Shown in pieces: positions 1 through 8,178 of a stretch of DNA of 58,122 bases. Made by a program: the position numbers and the translations under genes. Source of the stretch: Desulfobulbaceae bacterium (GTDB lineage Bacteria > Desulfobacterota > Desulfobulbia > Desulfobulbales > Desulfocapsaceae). Below the pieces are notes generated by a model. It was not told the DNA's origin, made no database searches, and was given only the letters and a program-made list of their open reading frames with translations. Positions within the stretch are counted from its first letter, which is position 1. Each line of letters opens with the position of its first letter. Where the stretch lies: assembly GCA_026988015.1 (NCBI GenBank), contig JALSMA010000028.1:1-58122 (forward strand), given 5' to 3'.

Positions 1-6
1 TCGTGG

Positions 7-22
7 TTTTTTTTTTTTTTTT
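7..22. repeat. 16-base T homopolymer
   Basis: An uninterrupted run of 16 T lies at the left edge, about 100 bases beyond the stop of the leftmost permease gene. It has no coding context. It could be the U-tract of a terminator for a plus-strand gene that ends outside the window, but the preceding stem is not visible. It is also a site prone to replication slippage and sequencing error. Confidence 0.6.
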
Positions 23-58
23 GTAATATCCATGGGTTCAAAATAGTCAGGCCGCATT

Positions 59-85
59 GCCATCGAACACTCACGGATTCAGGAT
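59..85 (+). repeat. copy of dispersed intergenic repeat (TCACGGATTCAGG)
   Basis: Contains CATCGAACACTCACGGATTC followed by AGGATG. The best relative is 20197-20223 in opposite orientation. It lies in the non-coding stretch 3' of the permease gene. Confidence 0.5.
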
Positions 86-122
86 GAAGATAAGGTGCTT
101 TTGTTGGATGTTCCTGCTTCAG

Positions 123-1106
123 TTATTCTTGTCTGTAACTTTGTCCCAGTCCTTTTGGGGCTCTTGACATAAAGAGTTTTCCCGCTAGTCGCTGTAATCT
201 GCTGCTGGAGTAGCCTTGTTTGCGGCTTCTACTTGTTGAGAAGTGCATAAAAATCAGGGTGAAGATCATGAGTGGGAATGGTGCGGTTTGAAAAACCTGG
301 GAAGGTATTCCCGGAAAAAGATCCTGGAGGCCGATACCGCTCACCTGTAGAAAGGCAAAGAGCGTGGCACCAAGAGCCACTCGTATCGGGTTCCATCCGC
401 CAAAAATTACCAGTGCAAGTCCGATCCAGCCAATTCCCTCAGCTCCTTGCGGGCGTCCCCAGCCAGGTTTCAACGAAAGCGAGTAGGCGGCTCCACCAAT
501 CCCCACTAGAAAGGCTCCCCCCAGAACAGCCAGCATCTGAATTTTTGCAGGGTTCAGACCGCGCGCAAACGATGCCGCTGGATTTTCTCCGACCGAACGC
601 AGGTTGAGCCCGGCTTTGCTGAATGAAAAAAAATAATAAATAATGGCAACAAGCAGCAGGGCAAGCCAGACGGTGAGCGGTTGGGACAGAATAATCTGCA
701 GTGATGACGGGAGAGAATCATAGAAAGGCAGTTTGCTGCTCAGCATTGTCGGCCCCTGGATACGGCTGTACGGGTTGCCAAGGAAATAGGCAAGGTCACG
801 ACAGAGAAGAGACAGAGCAAACCCCACTGCGACCTGGGAGAGATGGAGGTAGATGCTGAAGTATCCCACGATAACTCCGGTGAGCATTCCGGCACAGCCT
901 CCAGCGAGAAACCCAAGGAGCAAAGAGTCAGTTTCCTTGGCAACCACAAAGGCAGCCATGGCGGCAAAGAGCACAACTCCGTCAAGTGAGAGATTGATGA
1001 CGCCGCTCTTTTCAGCAAGTGTTTCACCAAGGGCAATGATGATAAGAGGTGCACTTGCAGCGAGTACAGATGCGATGAGCATTGGCAGGGAGAGTTCACC
1101 TATCAT
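123..1106 (-). CDS. ABC transporter permease, BMP/nucleoside-importer type (second permease)
   Basis: A 327-residue very hydrophobic protein with about eight to ten membrane segments, of the branched-chain-amino-acid-type permease fold (BPD_transp_2). The stretch GLNLRSVGENPAASFARG is the cytoplasmic coupling-helix region typical of this family, and EKSGVINLSLDGVVLFAA near residue 32 matches the family's N-terminal signature. With the other permease (1096-2100) it would form the inner-membrane channel of a nucleoside-type importer. It is the last gene of the minus-strand operon, and its ATG overlaps the upstream permease gene by 11 bases, implying translational coupling. The family is known mostly for nucleosides (YufQ/NupQ, RnsD); the substrate here is inferred from the BMP-type binding protein in the operon, not proven. 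Confidence 0.9.
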   Translation of the reverse strand: MIGELSLPMLIASVLAASAPLIIIALGETLAEKSGVINLSLDGVVLFAAMAAFVVAKETDSLLLGFLAGGCAGMLTGVIVGYFSIYLHLSQVAVGFALSLLCRDLAYFLGNPYSRIQGPTMLSSKLPFYDSLPSSLQIILSQPLTVWLALLLVAIIYYFFSFSKAGLNLRSVGENPAASFARGLNPAKIQMLAVLGGAFLVGIGGAAYSLSLKPGWGRPQGAEGIGWIGLALVIFGGWNPIRVALGATLFAFLQVSGIGLQDLFPGIPSQVFQTAPFPLMIFTLIFMHFSTSRSRKQGYSSSRLQRLAGKLFMSRAPKGLGQSYRQE

Positions 1107-2100
1107 GTCTGATCCCTAAAATAAAGAGGGCACAGAGTACGCAGCAGCCCTGAATAACACCGGCAAGAGCCGAATCGAGCTGCAGAACGATGGGAAGTTG
1201 GATGGCACCCACATTTAAACTTGCAAAGAAAAAGGCTAGAATAGGAATCAGGACAATTTTATATCCCGAAAGCATGACAAGTAACAGAGCAAGATATCCA
1301 TAGCCACTGGAAATAGAGGGAATGAGCCGGTGATAGACTCCTGTTGTCTGGATAAATCCGGCAATTCCAGCACAACTGCCCGCGATGAATATTGACTGGA
1401 GGTAGTACCGTTCCGGAGAGATGGCGTAGAGCAGTGCCGCTTTGGGGTTTTGACCAATGGCCTTTAATTTGAGACCCAGTCGGCTTTTTTGGAGGAAGAG
1501 CCAGGTGAGTATTAATATGGTTATGGTGATGATAATCCCAGCAGTGGCAACTCGCCAGCCTGGCAGGCTTGCCAGCCAGAGTTTTCGGTTTAAAAGTTCT
1601 GTCCCGCTCATGGAAGCGATGCCGGGTCTTTTCCAGGGGCCGAAAATGAGCCAGAGAATAAAGCCCTGTGAAACGAAATTGAGTCCGAGTCCGCCAAATA
1701 TCTCATGGACTCCCCCCCGTGTTTTTAGCAATCCGGCAAAAAGCCCCCAGGCTCCACCACAGAGCATGGATGTCAGGAAGGCAAGGCAGAGAGTAAGAGT
1801 TGGGTCTATCCCGGGGATACGCAGTACAGCCATGGCACCGATGGCGCCCATGGTAACCTGCCCTTCAATACCAATGTTCCAGAGATTGGCTCTGAAGGTG
1901 AAGAGCAGACCACAGGAACAGAGAGTGAGCGGTACCCAGACTGAGAGTACCTGACTGATTTTAATGGAGGATGCAAAGGCACCAAGCCAAATATGTTTGA
2001 ATGCGTCGAGAACCGGGGCTCCGGCAATCAGCAAAACAAGAGAGGTGAAACTGAAAACCAGCAGACTGCCAAGTAATATATCAATGATCAGTTTTTTCAT
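1096..2100 (-). CDS. ABC transporter permease, BMP/nucleoside-importer type (first permease)
   Basis: A 334-residue polytopic membrane protein. It carries the family pattern GLLFTFRANLWNIGIEGQV near residue 65 and the coupling-loop sequence LGLKLKAIGQNPKAALLYA near residue 207, both typical of YufP/RnsC-type permeases. It should pair with the product of 123-1106 as the heteromeric channel. Its ATG overlaps the stop of the ATPase gene in an ATGA arrangement, and its own 3' end overlaps the next permease by 11 bases, so the three genes are tightly coupled. The substrate is inferred to be nucleosides or related compounds because of the BMP-family binding protein upstream. Confidence 0.9.
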   Translation of the reverse strand: MKKLIIDILLGSLLVFSFTSLVLLIAGAPVLDAFKHIWLGAFASSIKISQVLSVWVPLTLCSCGLLFTFRANLWNIGIEGQVTMGAIGAMAVLRIPGIDPTLTLCLAFLTSMLCGGAWGLFAGLLKTRGGVHEIFGGLGLNFVSQGFILWLIFGPWKRPGIASMSGTELLNRKLWLASLPGWRVATAGIIITITILILTWLFLQKSRLGLKLKAIGQNPKAALLYAISPERYYLQSIFIAGSCAGIAGFIQTTGVYHRLIPSISSGYGYLALLLVMLSGYKIVLIPILAFFFASLNVGAIQLPIVLQLDSALAGVIQGCCVLCALFILGIRHDR

Positions 2101-3569
2101 GGGGTACCTTCTCTCATACCGGTCATAGCAGCGGCGATGGCACCATGGCTGGTATCTGCTACTGCGCTGTCCAAGACAATGTTACCATCATGAAAGACTA
2201 TGATTCTGTCGCTGTAATGGAGGATTTCATCGAGCTCCGGTGATGAAAAAATGATGGCAGTGTCCGGGCTCAGTTCATCTCGAAGGTGTTGCCATATCCA
2301 TTGGCCTGATTGGATATCCAGACCACGGGTGGGGTTTTCGAGAAGGATCAGTCGGGAGTTCCGGTTCAGCAGTGACAGGAGAAGACGTTGCTGGTTGCCG
2401 CCGGAGAGGTCTTCTGCGAGATCTTCTGGTGTCCCTTTGATTGAGAATGTGGTGATAGCCTCTTCGGTTCGTTGCCTGGTCCTGGTCCTGGATTGCCAGA
2501 ACATGCCATGCTCTTCTCGTAAACTGAAATGGTCCCGGAGGCTGATTCCTGCAAAGAGTGATTCTTCCAGGCGATCTGCGGGGATAAAAGAAGTGTGAAG
2601 CTCTTGTGCCCTGATGTAGGCTTTAGCGCCATGGGGAAGGGAATTGTTGAAGAGTGTGACTTTTCCTTGATCTGGGCTTATAAGGCCTGCTGCAAGTCGT
2701 AGAAATGTGGACTGTCCGGCACCATCAAGGCCTGCTAGACCAATGATTTCACCTTCAGCAACAGTTATGTCGCACTGGTGCAGTCCCTGGCGTTCTCCTG
2801 AGGCCTCAATGTTTTTGCAGATGAGTATCGGAGATCCTTTGTCGCGGGCACTGCCCTTATCTTTCCGTTTAGGGACAAAGCCAAACATGGCTGTAAGGAG
2901 TTTTGGGAAGTGAAAAGGTGCTGCCGTATGGTGGGTGAGTTTGCCATGGCGCAGTACCGTGACTTCGCTGCACAGGTTTGCGACTTCTTCAAGTTTGTGC
3001 GAGACCAGGAGGATGGTTAAACCGTCTGCTGCGAGCTGTTTCAGCGCTGGAAAAAGGGCTTCTTTCTGGGCAGGTGAAATTCCTGTGGTTGGTTCGTCAA
3101 GAATCAGCACCTTGATGTTGCAGTGGATCAGCCGTAACAGCTCAATCTGTTGTCTTTCCCCCACAGTAAGAAGTTCAACGGGAAGGTCTGGATCAAGATC
3201 AAATCCGAAGCGAATACTGAGAGTCTTGAGAGCAAAATGGAGTTCTTGGCGGCTCTGACGAGGGGTCCCCAGAGAGAAGTTCTCAAGAACCGTGAGGGGG
3301 GGGAAGTCCATCGGTTCCTGATAGAGCATGCCGATCCCAAGATTGGATGCCTGGCTTGGGTTGTTCAGTTGCGCTTCCACGCCATCCAAGAGGATACTGC
3401 CACTGGATTTGGACTGGTATCCGGTGAGAATTTTCATAAGTGTCGACTTGCCGGCACCGTTCTCGCCAATAAGGCCGTGAATTGTACTGGATCTGGCTGT
3501 TAGGCTGACATCCGTTAATGCCTGTACCTGTCCAAAATTTTTGGAGATATGCTGGAATTCGACATCCAT
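2097..3569 (-). CDS. ABC transporter ATP-binding protein with two nucleotide-binding domains
   Basis: A 490-residue tandem ATPase like YufO/RnsB and RbsA. The first domain has Walker A GENGAGKST at residues 35-43, a signature loop LTVGERQQ at about 134, and Walker B VLILDEP at about 154. The second domain has GLDGAGQST at about 280-288, where Gln replaces the catalytic Walker A lysine, a strong signature LSGGNQQR near 390, and LILLENPTRGLD, in which Asn follows the glutamate. The second site is therefore probably degenerate, as is common in this family, while it supplies the signature motif to the composite site. The gene lies between the binding-protein gene (127-base gap containing a hairpin) and two permeases. 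It powers uptake from the cytoplasmic face. Confidence 0.92.
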   Translation of the reverse strand: MDVEFQHISKNFGQVQALTDVSLTARSSTIHGLIGENGAGKSTLMKILTGYQSKSSGSILLDGVEAQLNNPSQASNLGIGMLYQEPMDFPPLTVLENFSLGTPRQSRQELHFALKTLSIRFGFDLDPDLPVELLTVGERQQIELLRLIHCNIKVLILDEPTTGISPAQKEALFPALKQLAADGLTILLVSHKLEEVANLCSEVTVLRHGKLTHHTAAPFHFPKLLTAMFGFVPKRKDKGSARDKGSPILICKNIEASGERQGLHQCDITVAEGEIIGLAGLDGAGQSTFLRLAAGLISPDQGKVTLFNNSLPHGAKAYIRAQELHTSFIPADRLEESLFAGISLRDHFSLREEHGMFWQSRTRTRQRTEEAITTFSIKGTPEDLAEDLSGGNQQRLLLSLLNRNSRLILLENPTRGLDIQSGQWIWQHLRDELSPDTAIIFSSPELDEILHYSDRIIVFHDGNIVLDSAVADTSHGAIAAAMTGMREGTP

Positions 3570-3645
3570 AGAGATGAGGAGTGGAACCTATTAGAAAAAA
3601 GTAGTAAGCAAATAAAGAACAAGAGAACTTGGAATAGAGCTGTGG

Positions 3646-3682
3646 CCGTACCATGCACGATCGTGTTATGTGAATGGTACGG
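3646..3682 (-). other. intercistronic inverted repeat between binding-protein and ATPase genes
   Basis: CCGTACCAT (3646-3654) is repeated exactly inverted as ATGGTACGG (3674-3682). The 19-base loop itself contains the palindrome CACGATCGTG (3656-3665), so a nested stem can form. It sits 14 bases beyond the binding-protein stop, inside an operon. Such hairpins often stabilise the upstream mRNA or partly terminate transcription, so that the periplasmic protein is made in excess over the membrane components. There is no T-run after it on the transcribed strand, so a full intrinsic terminator is unlikely. Confidence 0.6.
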
Positions 3683-3695
3683 TCTGATCAGACTG

Positions 3696-4880
3696 CTATT
3701 TTGAGGAACCGTCCATGCCCTCAAGGAGTTGAGGCAGGTTCCAGATCTGTTTTTCTGTAGCGGTCTCGCCCTCTTTCAGGAAAATTGATTTGTCCTGGAA
3801 GTTGAGGGGACCGGTGAATAGTGATATACTCTCATTACCTAGGCCTTTAGCAAAAACAGCTAGTTTGGTCTGTACATCGCCAGGCAGTGCATTGCCGTTT
3901 TTGAAGCTGATGGACGACTTTTTAGTATTGTTCATGTCTTTCCAGTTAGGTCCAAGCCACAACCACTCTTTTTTCCAGTCATTGTTCTTGATGTTGTTGA
4001 TAAAATAACTGTAGCCGGGATACCAGTTAAAATAGGGTACCCCGAGACAGGCATCGGGGGCAATTTCACAGGCGCCCTCATAATCATAAGGGATCGCGGC
4101 GACATCAGCACCTTCTTTCTTCTTCTGATCTGCCACAATGAGCGCTTCTGTGGTGTCAATTCCAGAAATCACCACGTCATATCCTGAGTCAAAGAAGTTT
4201 TTAGCTACCTGGGTAGGATCGGAAGTGACTCCGGGAATGTTGAACCAGAATCCAATCCAGGAAATTTTAAAGGAAAGATCGGCCGGGTCTTTTTTTAGAA
4301 CTTCTGTCCAAGCATACCGGGCTCCAAGGAAACAGGAAGCTGCAAGACGTTTTGTCTCATCATTGATCAGGGGGCCAAGGTATCCAATCTTTCCGGTTTT
4401 GGTGGTCATGGCTGCAGCAAATCCTGCCATCATTTGACCATACTCCATCTTACCCATAAGGTTGGAAAGGTTTTCGGGGGAGTCAGGGTTGAGGGCATCG
4501 TCTCCTGAAATATGAATAAACTTGATATCCGGGTGAAGTATTGCGGCTTCACGAATACCGTCTGTCATGTCGTCAGAGTTACCGATGATTAATTTCGCAC
4601 CTTTAGAGACAAGATCATCGACAAGAAAAGGAATGGTAACCCCGGGGCGATCAGCAGGGTTGACCTTGTCAATATAAATCATCTTGCTGCCTGGAATGTT
4701 TCTTTCAATCTCTTTTCCTGCTTCAAAGTGAGCCTGGCTCCAGCCGTGGTCATTAGCGGGACCTACCATGAGCAGACCGAAAATGAAGGTGTCGGCTGAT
4801 GCATGGCTCTGAGCGGGACTGAGCAGGAGCGCCACTGCTGCAACGAAGACTGCGAGTATCCCAGTGATTTTTCTGGTCAT
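3696..4880 (-). CDS. BMP-family periplasmic substrate-binding protein
   Basis: A 394-residue protein with a clear Sec signal peptide (MTRKITG, hydrophobic core, likely cleavage after SHASA near residue 29). There is no lipobox cysteine, so it should be a soluble periplasmic protein rather than the lipoprotein seen in Gram-positives and spirochaetes. The mature start with VGPANDHGWSQAHFEAG, IGNSDDMTDGIREAA and IKFIHISGDD matches the BMP/Med family (PF02608), which binds nucleosides and related ligands. It has a good ribosome site (AAGGAG, 7 bases before ATG). It is cotranscribed with the ATPase and permeases downstream and two small genes upstream. It is longer than many family members, with an extended C-terminal third. 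Confidence 0.9.
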   Translation of the reverse strand: MTRKITGILAVFVAAVALLLSPAQSHASADTFIFGLLMVGPANDHGWSQAHFEAGKEIERNIPGSKMIYIDKVNPADRPGVTIPFLVDDLVSKGAKLIIGNSDDMTDGIREAAILHPDIKFIHISGDDALNPDSPENLSNLMGKMEYGQMMAGFAAAMTTKTGKIGYLGPLINDETKRLAASCFLGARYAWTEVLKKDPADLSFKISWIGFWFNIPGVTSDPTQVAKNFFDSGYDVVISGIDTTEALIVADQKKKEGADVAAIPYDYEGACEIAPDACLGVPYFNWYPGYSYFINNIKNNDWKKEWLWLGPNWKDMNNTKKSSISFKNGNALPGDVQTKLAVFAKGLGNESISLFTGPLNFQDKSIFLKEGETATEKQIWNLPQLLEGMDGSSK

Positions 4881-4912
4881 TTGTCTCTCCTTGTGATGGG
4901 TGTTAGATTGTA

Positions 4913-5425
4913 CTACTGCAGTAAATTTTGTTCCTCACAACTGTTAATTTCAACAGGCGGAATAATCAGTTCGTGTTGAGCCCCAAGGCTGCGAACCATT
5001 TCCATAAAGACCGAGGGGAGGGGAAGCTCCTGGTCCAACATGAGCAGACCAAGACTTTCTGCCTGCTTGAGGAGTTGACTGGAATCACTGCCTTCCTGGT
5101 TGTCGCAGAGCACCTGAGTGCGGAGTGCGGCTGTGAGTGGGGTGTTCAGGTGTGGCAGACTGTTTCGCAGGTTGAGCAGTTCCTGTTCAATCAAGCTGCG
5201 GTGACTGTTGTAAAATCCCCGAAATTTTTCATCCGGGTTATGGGATCCGAAAATTTCGTTGGTGATGGCACCGGCGAGCATGGTCGTGGTAGCAGGGTTA
5301 AGATCAGGACGGGTTGTGCCAACCATTTCTCTGCATTCTTTAAAAAAGATCATCTGGATCACAGCTACCCCTTCACGCAGGATAGGGATAAGGCGTGAAT
5401 CTCTATTGTCGGTCTTTTGGGTCAT
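4913..5425 (-). CDS. conserved-looking unknown protein in BMP transporter operon
   Basis: A 170-residue soluble protein without signal peptide or membrane segments; I do not recognise its family. It is predicted to be mostly helical, has Cys at residues 31, 107 and 164, and contains LNPATTTMLAGAITNEIFG near residue 42. It lies 4 bases after the DUF493 gene and 32 bases before the binding-protein gene, so it is probably part of the same transcript. A cytoplasmic accessory role linked to the transporter or to the DUF493 protein is possible but unsupported. An opposite-strand reading frame of similar length covers the same DNA; I prefer the minus frame because of operon spacing and the ATG position. 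Confidence 0.72.
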   Translation of the reverse strand: MTQKTDNRDSRLIPILREGVAVIQMIFFKECREMVGTTRPDLNPATTTMLAGAITNEIFGSHNPDEKFRGFYNSHRSLIEQELLNLRNSLPHLNTPLTAALRTQVLCDNQEGSDSSQLLKQAESLGLLMLDQELPLPSVFMEMVRSLGAQHELIIPPVEINSCEEQNLLQ

Positions 5426-5429
5426 TGCT

Positions 5430-5714
5430 TTACATTACCACCTTAACAGCAGCGTGGTTTTTCAGGTTTTGATAGTATCTCAGCCGGGTTTCGTCATCTT
5501 CAAGTACCACCTCAACATTGACACTGCAGTACTTCCCACCGGAACTGGTATGGGAGAAGCTTACCAGGACTTCTTTTCCTGTTATTACGGTTGCAATGGC
5601 TTTTTTCAAGGCATCTTCACTTGTACCTATAACTTTGTAAGTCCAGGGGCAGGGGTATATTATATCAGGTTTTTCGTTACAGGAAAATGGCCTGGGAAAA
5701 GAGTCTGTAGTCAT
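5430..5714 (-). CDS. DUF493 (YbeD-like) family protein
   Basis: A 94-residue protein of the small DUF493/YbeD family, which adopts an ACT-like fold. The family pattern is seen in IIYPCPWTYKVIGTSEDALK at the start and in the SHTSSGGKYCSVNVEVVLED strand pair. The E. coli relative sits next to lipoate genes, but the function of the family is not settled. It is the first gene of the minus-strand transporter operon, about 50 bases downstream of a good sigma-70-type promoter (5773-5801). Its link to a nucleoside-type importer is unusual. An ATG start without a strong Shine-Dalgarno sequence is used. Confidence 0.82.
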   Translation of the reverse strand: MTTDSFPRPFSCNEKPDIIYPCPWTYKVIGTSEDALKKAIATVITGKEVLVSFSHTSSGGKYCSVNVEVVLEDDETRLRYYQNLKNHAAVKVVM

Positions 5715-5772
5715 TGAATTATAAAATCATTGCGTTGATGATGTTTTTTATCTTCTGTCACAAAGAAAAAGG

Positions 5773-5801
5773 ATTTTACCGATCCCTGTTGGAAGAGTCA
5801 A
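5773..5801 (-). promoter_or_regulatory. sigma-70-type promoter for the BMP transporter operon
   Basis: On the minus strand TTGACT (5801-5796) is followed after 17 bases by TAAAAT (5778-5773). Start of transcription would be near 5766, giving a leader of roughly 50 bases before the DUF493 start codon. It is divergent from the TonB-receptor promoter. Confidence 0.65.
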
Positions 5802-5834
5802 GATAAAGGGGAGATATCTTCTCAAAATATGACC

Positions 5835-5863
5835 TTGTCAGCAAAATTTTCTTTTCACATTAT
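5835..5863 (+). promoter_or_regulatory. possible sigma-70-type promoter for the TonB receptor gene
   Basis: TTGTCA (5835-5840), a 17-base spacer and CATTAT (5858-5863). It would give a leader of about 175 bases before the ATG at 6046. I looked in this leader for a cobalamin box or a Fur-type palindrome and found neither; GC-rich CCCC...GGGG complementarity at 6003-6020 lies just before the ribosome site. The 331-base gap 5715-6045 otherwise holds only the two divergent promoters. Confidence 0.4.
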
Positions 5864-6045
5864 GTGGTAATGAATATCTATCCTGCAAGCATGAGGGTTG
5901 CGATGGTATTAGGTAGGTAGAATCACGTCTGAAAATGAAATTTTAACTTTTCAAAAGATGTGATTGGATGTAGGTTTCTTGCATTGAGATACTAAATTTA
6001 CTTCCCCGCAGATCCCTGGGGAATCAGTTTGTGAGCGGAGGTTTT

Positions 6046-8061
6046 ATGGTTAGGTTGAAGGCTGTTTTTACTTCAAAATGGAGAATGGAAATGGCTGTCG
6101 TGCTTTTTGCCAGTATTTTCTTTTTTGCAGCGCCTTCTTTTGCAGCAGGCCCTGATGATTTTGGTGAAGCTGATGAACTCCTGCTTTTTCAGGATATGAC
6201 GTTGGTTGTTTCCGCGTCCAGGCAAAAGCAGCCCGCTAATCTTCTCTCTGCTCCGGTTACTGTTATTACTGCTGATGATTTGCACTATGGCGGGCACAAT
6301 TCCATTGAAGAAGCACTTCGGTATGCACCAGGTGTGGACGTTGTTCAAATGGACAGGAATCGTTACGGGATCGGCATTCGAGGTCTCGAAGGATCATTCT
6401 CTGATAGAATGATGACGCTGATAGACGGAATGCCCATTGATAGTCCTGCATTTGGTGGTGCGGAATTCAGTTCCCTTCCAATTGTTATGGCAGATATTGA
6501 GAGAATCGAAATTGTACGTGGTTCCGGCGGTGCTGCCTGGGGCGCTAATGCCCTGTCAGGAGTCATCAATATAATTACCAAAGATCCAGACAGTGTGCCC
6601 GGTTTCTTTGTTTCATCGAGTGTGAGTGAATATTACGACAGTACATCCCAGATGCGTTATGCCGGCTCCTCCGATGAATGGGACTGGCTTGTATCTGCTG
6701 CCTATGAGGATATGAAATCCTCTGCAGATGTTCTTGATTTATCTGCTGATGAGGGAGGGGATGATTTTCTACGCCGTACCCTGGCCCGAGGTGAGTTTAT
6801 TTATAAAAAGAGTTCGGAAACAATGATTACTTTTGGTGCCGGAATGACAGGCAGTGAAAGAGGGGCCTTTGAAATAGCAGGTGCAGACAGAGTAGGCGGG
6901 AAAAATGAGCTTAGTACCGCTAACGGTCATGTAAGGATTGATAACGTTTTCAGTGCCGAGACTTCCGGATATCTCCGCTGGGCTGGACGTTACCAGGATA
7001 TGAATCGTCCTTCACATGGTTCTGTGAAATACCGGGTCGAGGAACATGATATTGAAGGCCAGGTGGATATGACAGGTTTTTCCGGGCATTCCCTAGCTTT
7101 TGGCGGCAATGTCAAGAGCACGATTATTAACAGTCGTCCGGTGCAAGCGAATGTCTTGACCCTTGCTGAAGAAAATGTGTATGAAAACTGGTTGGGAATT
7201 TTTGGTTCAGACAGGTATCAGCTTTCCAGCCAGCTCTTTTTTGAGGGGCAGTTGCGTGGGGACTATTATTCAGAGGGAGATTTCGACTGGTCGGGTCGGT
7301 TGTCCTCCATCTATGGGGTTGATTCAGAACTGGATCATGTTGTTCGTCTGAGTGTTGCCAAATCCTATCGGCAGCCTGTTGGATTTGTACGTGATTCAAT
7401 CTTTTACAACGATGTGAACCTAGCTCCATATTCATTTATCTTGTCAGTTGCACCTGACATGGACTCCGAACAGGCCTGGTCCATTGAAGGCAGGTACCAG
7501 TGGAACTTCCTCAAGGGATTCAAGTTCAGAAGTGATCTTTATTACATATGGTACGAAAATTTAATTGGTGTTCAAGATGAATACGGAATCACAGAATCGG
7601 GTGTGCCGTTCTACAGTTATTTGGTCAATAACACTGGTGGTGCCAAAGGCTATGGAGTCGAATTTGAGCTTGATTATGAATCGGGGCCATTGATGTGGCG
7701 TATCTGGTACGCCTATAATAATTTTGAGACTGAGTTTGAAAAACAGTGTATTCGTTCATTTTTGCCAGCACCCAATAAGCTGGGCCTGAGTTTTCGCTGG
7801 GCCATTGATGAAAAATGGATTCTTAATGGACAATATGCCTATTCTGACCTGGTAGACAGAGATAAAAATGATTATTCGATAGATTCTTCCAATCACCTGG
7901 ATATTACCATCTCAAGAAGGTTTTTGGAAAGTGGTGAAATGATGATCGGGGTCAGAGACCTTCTTGTCAAAGAGTATGAATCAGTCACTGGTGAGGAACA
8001 GGCCAGCAGCCATCCCTTTCCCGGGAGAACATTTTTCTGCCGGATTCAGTATACTTTCTGA
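6046..8061 (+). CDS. TonB-dependent outer-membrane receptor
   Basis: A 671-residue outer-membrane beta-barrel receptor for energy-dependent uptake of a scarce ligand. The signal peptide is at residues 1-34 (cleavage after APSFAA). A plug domain covers roughly residues 55-170, with VVSASRQKQPANLLSAPVTV, the GIRG motif and IERIEIVRGSGGAAWGANA, the hallmark of the family. The C-terminus ends in aromatic FFCRIQYTF, the barrel-assembly signal. I chose ATG 6046, with GGAGG 5 bases upstream, over the GTG at 6031. There is no Fur-like box upstream, so the ligand may not be ferric iron. It is followed by a periplasmic binding protein and a kinase rather than by an ABC importer, suggesting a sensing role as well as transport. 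The ligand is unknown. Confidence 0.93.
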   Translation: MVRLKAVFTSKWRMEMAVVLFASIFFFAAPSFAAGPDDFGEADELLLFQDMTLVVSASRQKQPANLLSAPVTVITADDLHYGGHNSIEEALRYAPGVDVVQMDRNRYGIGIRGLEGSFSDRMMTLIDGMPIDSPAFGGAEFSSLPIVMADIERIEIVRGSGGAAWGANALSGVINIITKDPDSVPGFFVSSSVSEYYDSTSQMRYAGSSDEWDWLVSAAYEDMKSSADVLDLSADEGGDDFLRRTLARGEFIYKKSSETMITFGAGMTGSERGAFEIAGADRVGGKNELSTANGHVRIDNVFSAETSGYLRWAGRYQDMNRPSHGSVKYRVEEHDIEGQVDMTGFSGHSLAFGGNVKSTIINSRPVQANVLTLAEENVYENWLGIFGSDRYQLSSQLFFEGQLRGDYYSEGDFDWSGRLSSIYGVDSELDHVVRLSVAKSYRQPVGFVRDSIFYNDVNLAPYSFILSVAPDMDSEQAWSIEGRYQWNFLKGFKFRSDLYYIWYENLIGVQDEYGITESGVPFYSYLVNNTGGAKGYGVEFELDYESGPLMWRIWYAYNNFETEFEKQCIRSFLPAPNKLGLSFRWAIDEKWILNGQYAYSDLVDRDKNDYSIDSSNHLDITISRRFLESGEMMIGVRDLLVKEYESVTGEEQASSHPFPGRTFFCRIQYTF

Positions 8062-8178
8062 GTTGGATATTTGTGTTTTTCTGCAAGAACACATACAACA
8101 TAGTAGGTCAATGTCCGTTCTCGGCAGGGTACGGTGATATATTCAGGATTGTTGGCAGGTACCATGAGGCAGAATAAA

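Noticed and set aside
5259-5717. 152-codon plus-strand frame and an overlapping 156-codon frame at 4928-5398
   Set aside because: They lie opposite the DUF493 and 170-aa genes. The DUF493 match and operon spacing favour the minus strand.
5864-6045. cobalamin riboswitch or Fur box before the TonB receptor
   Set aside because: No B12-box word and no inverted TGATAAT-type repeat could be found in the leader.
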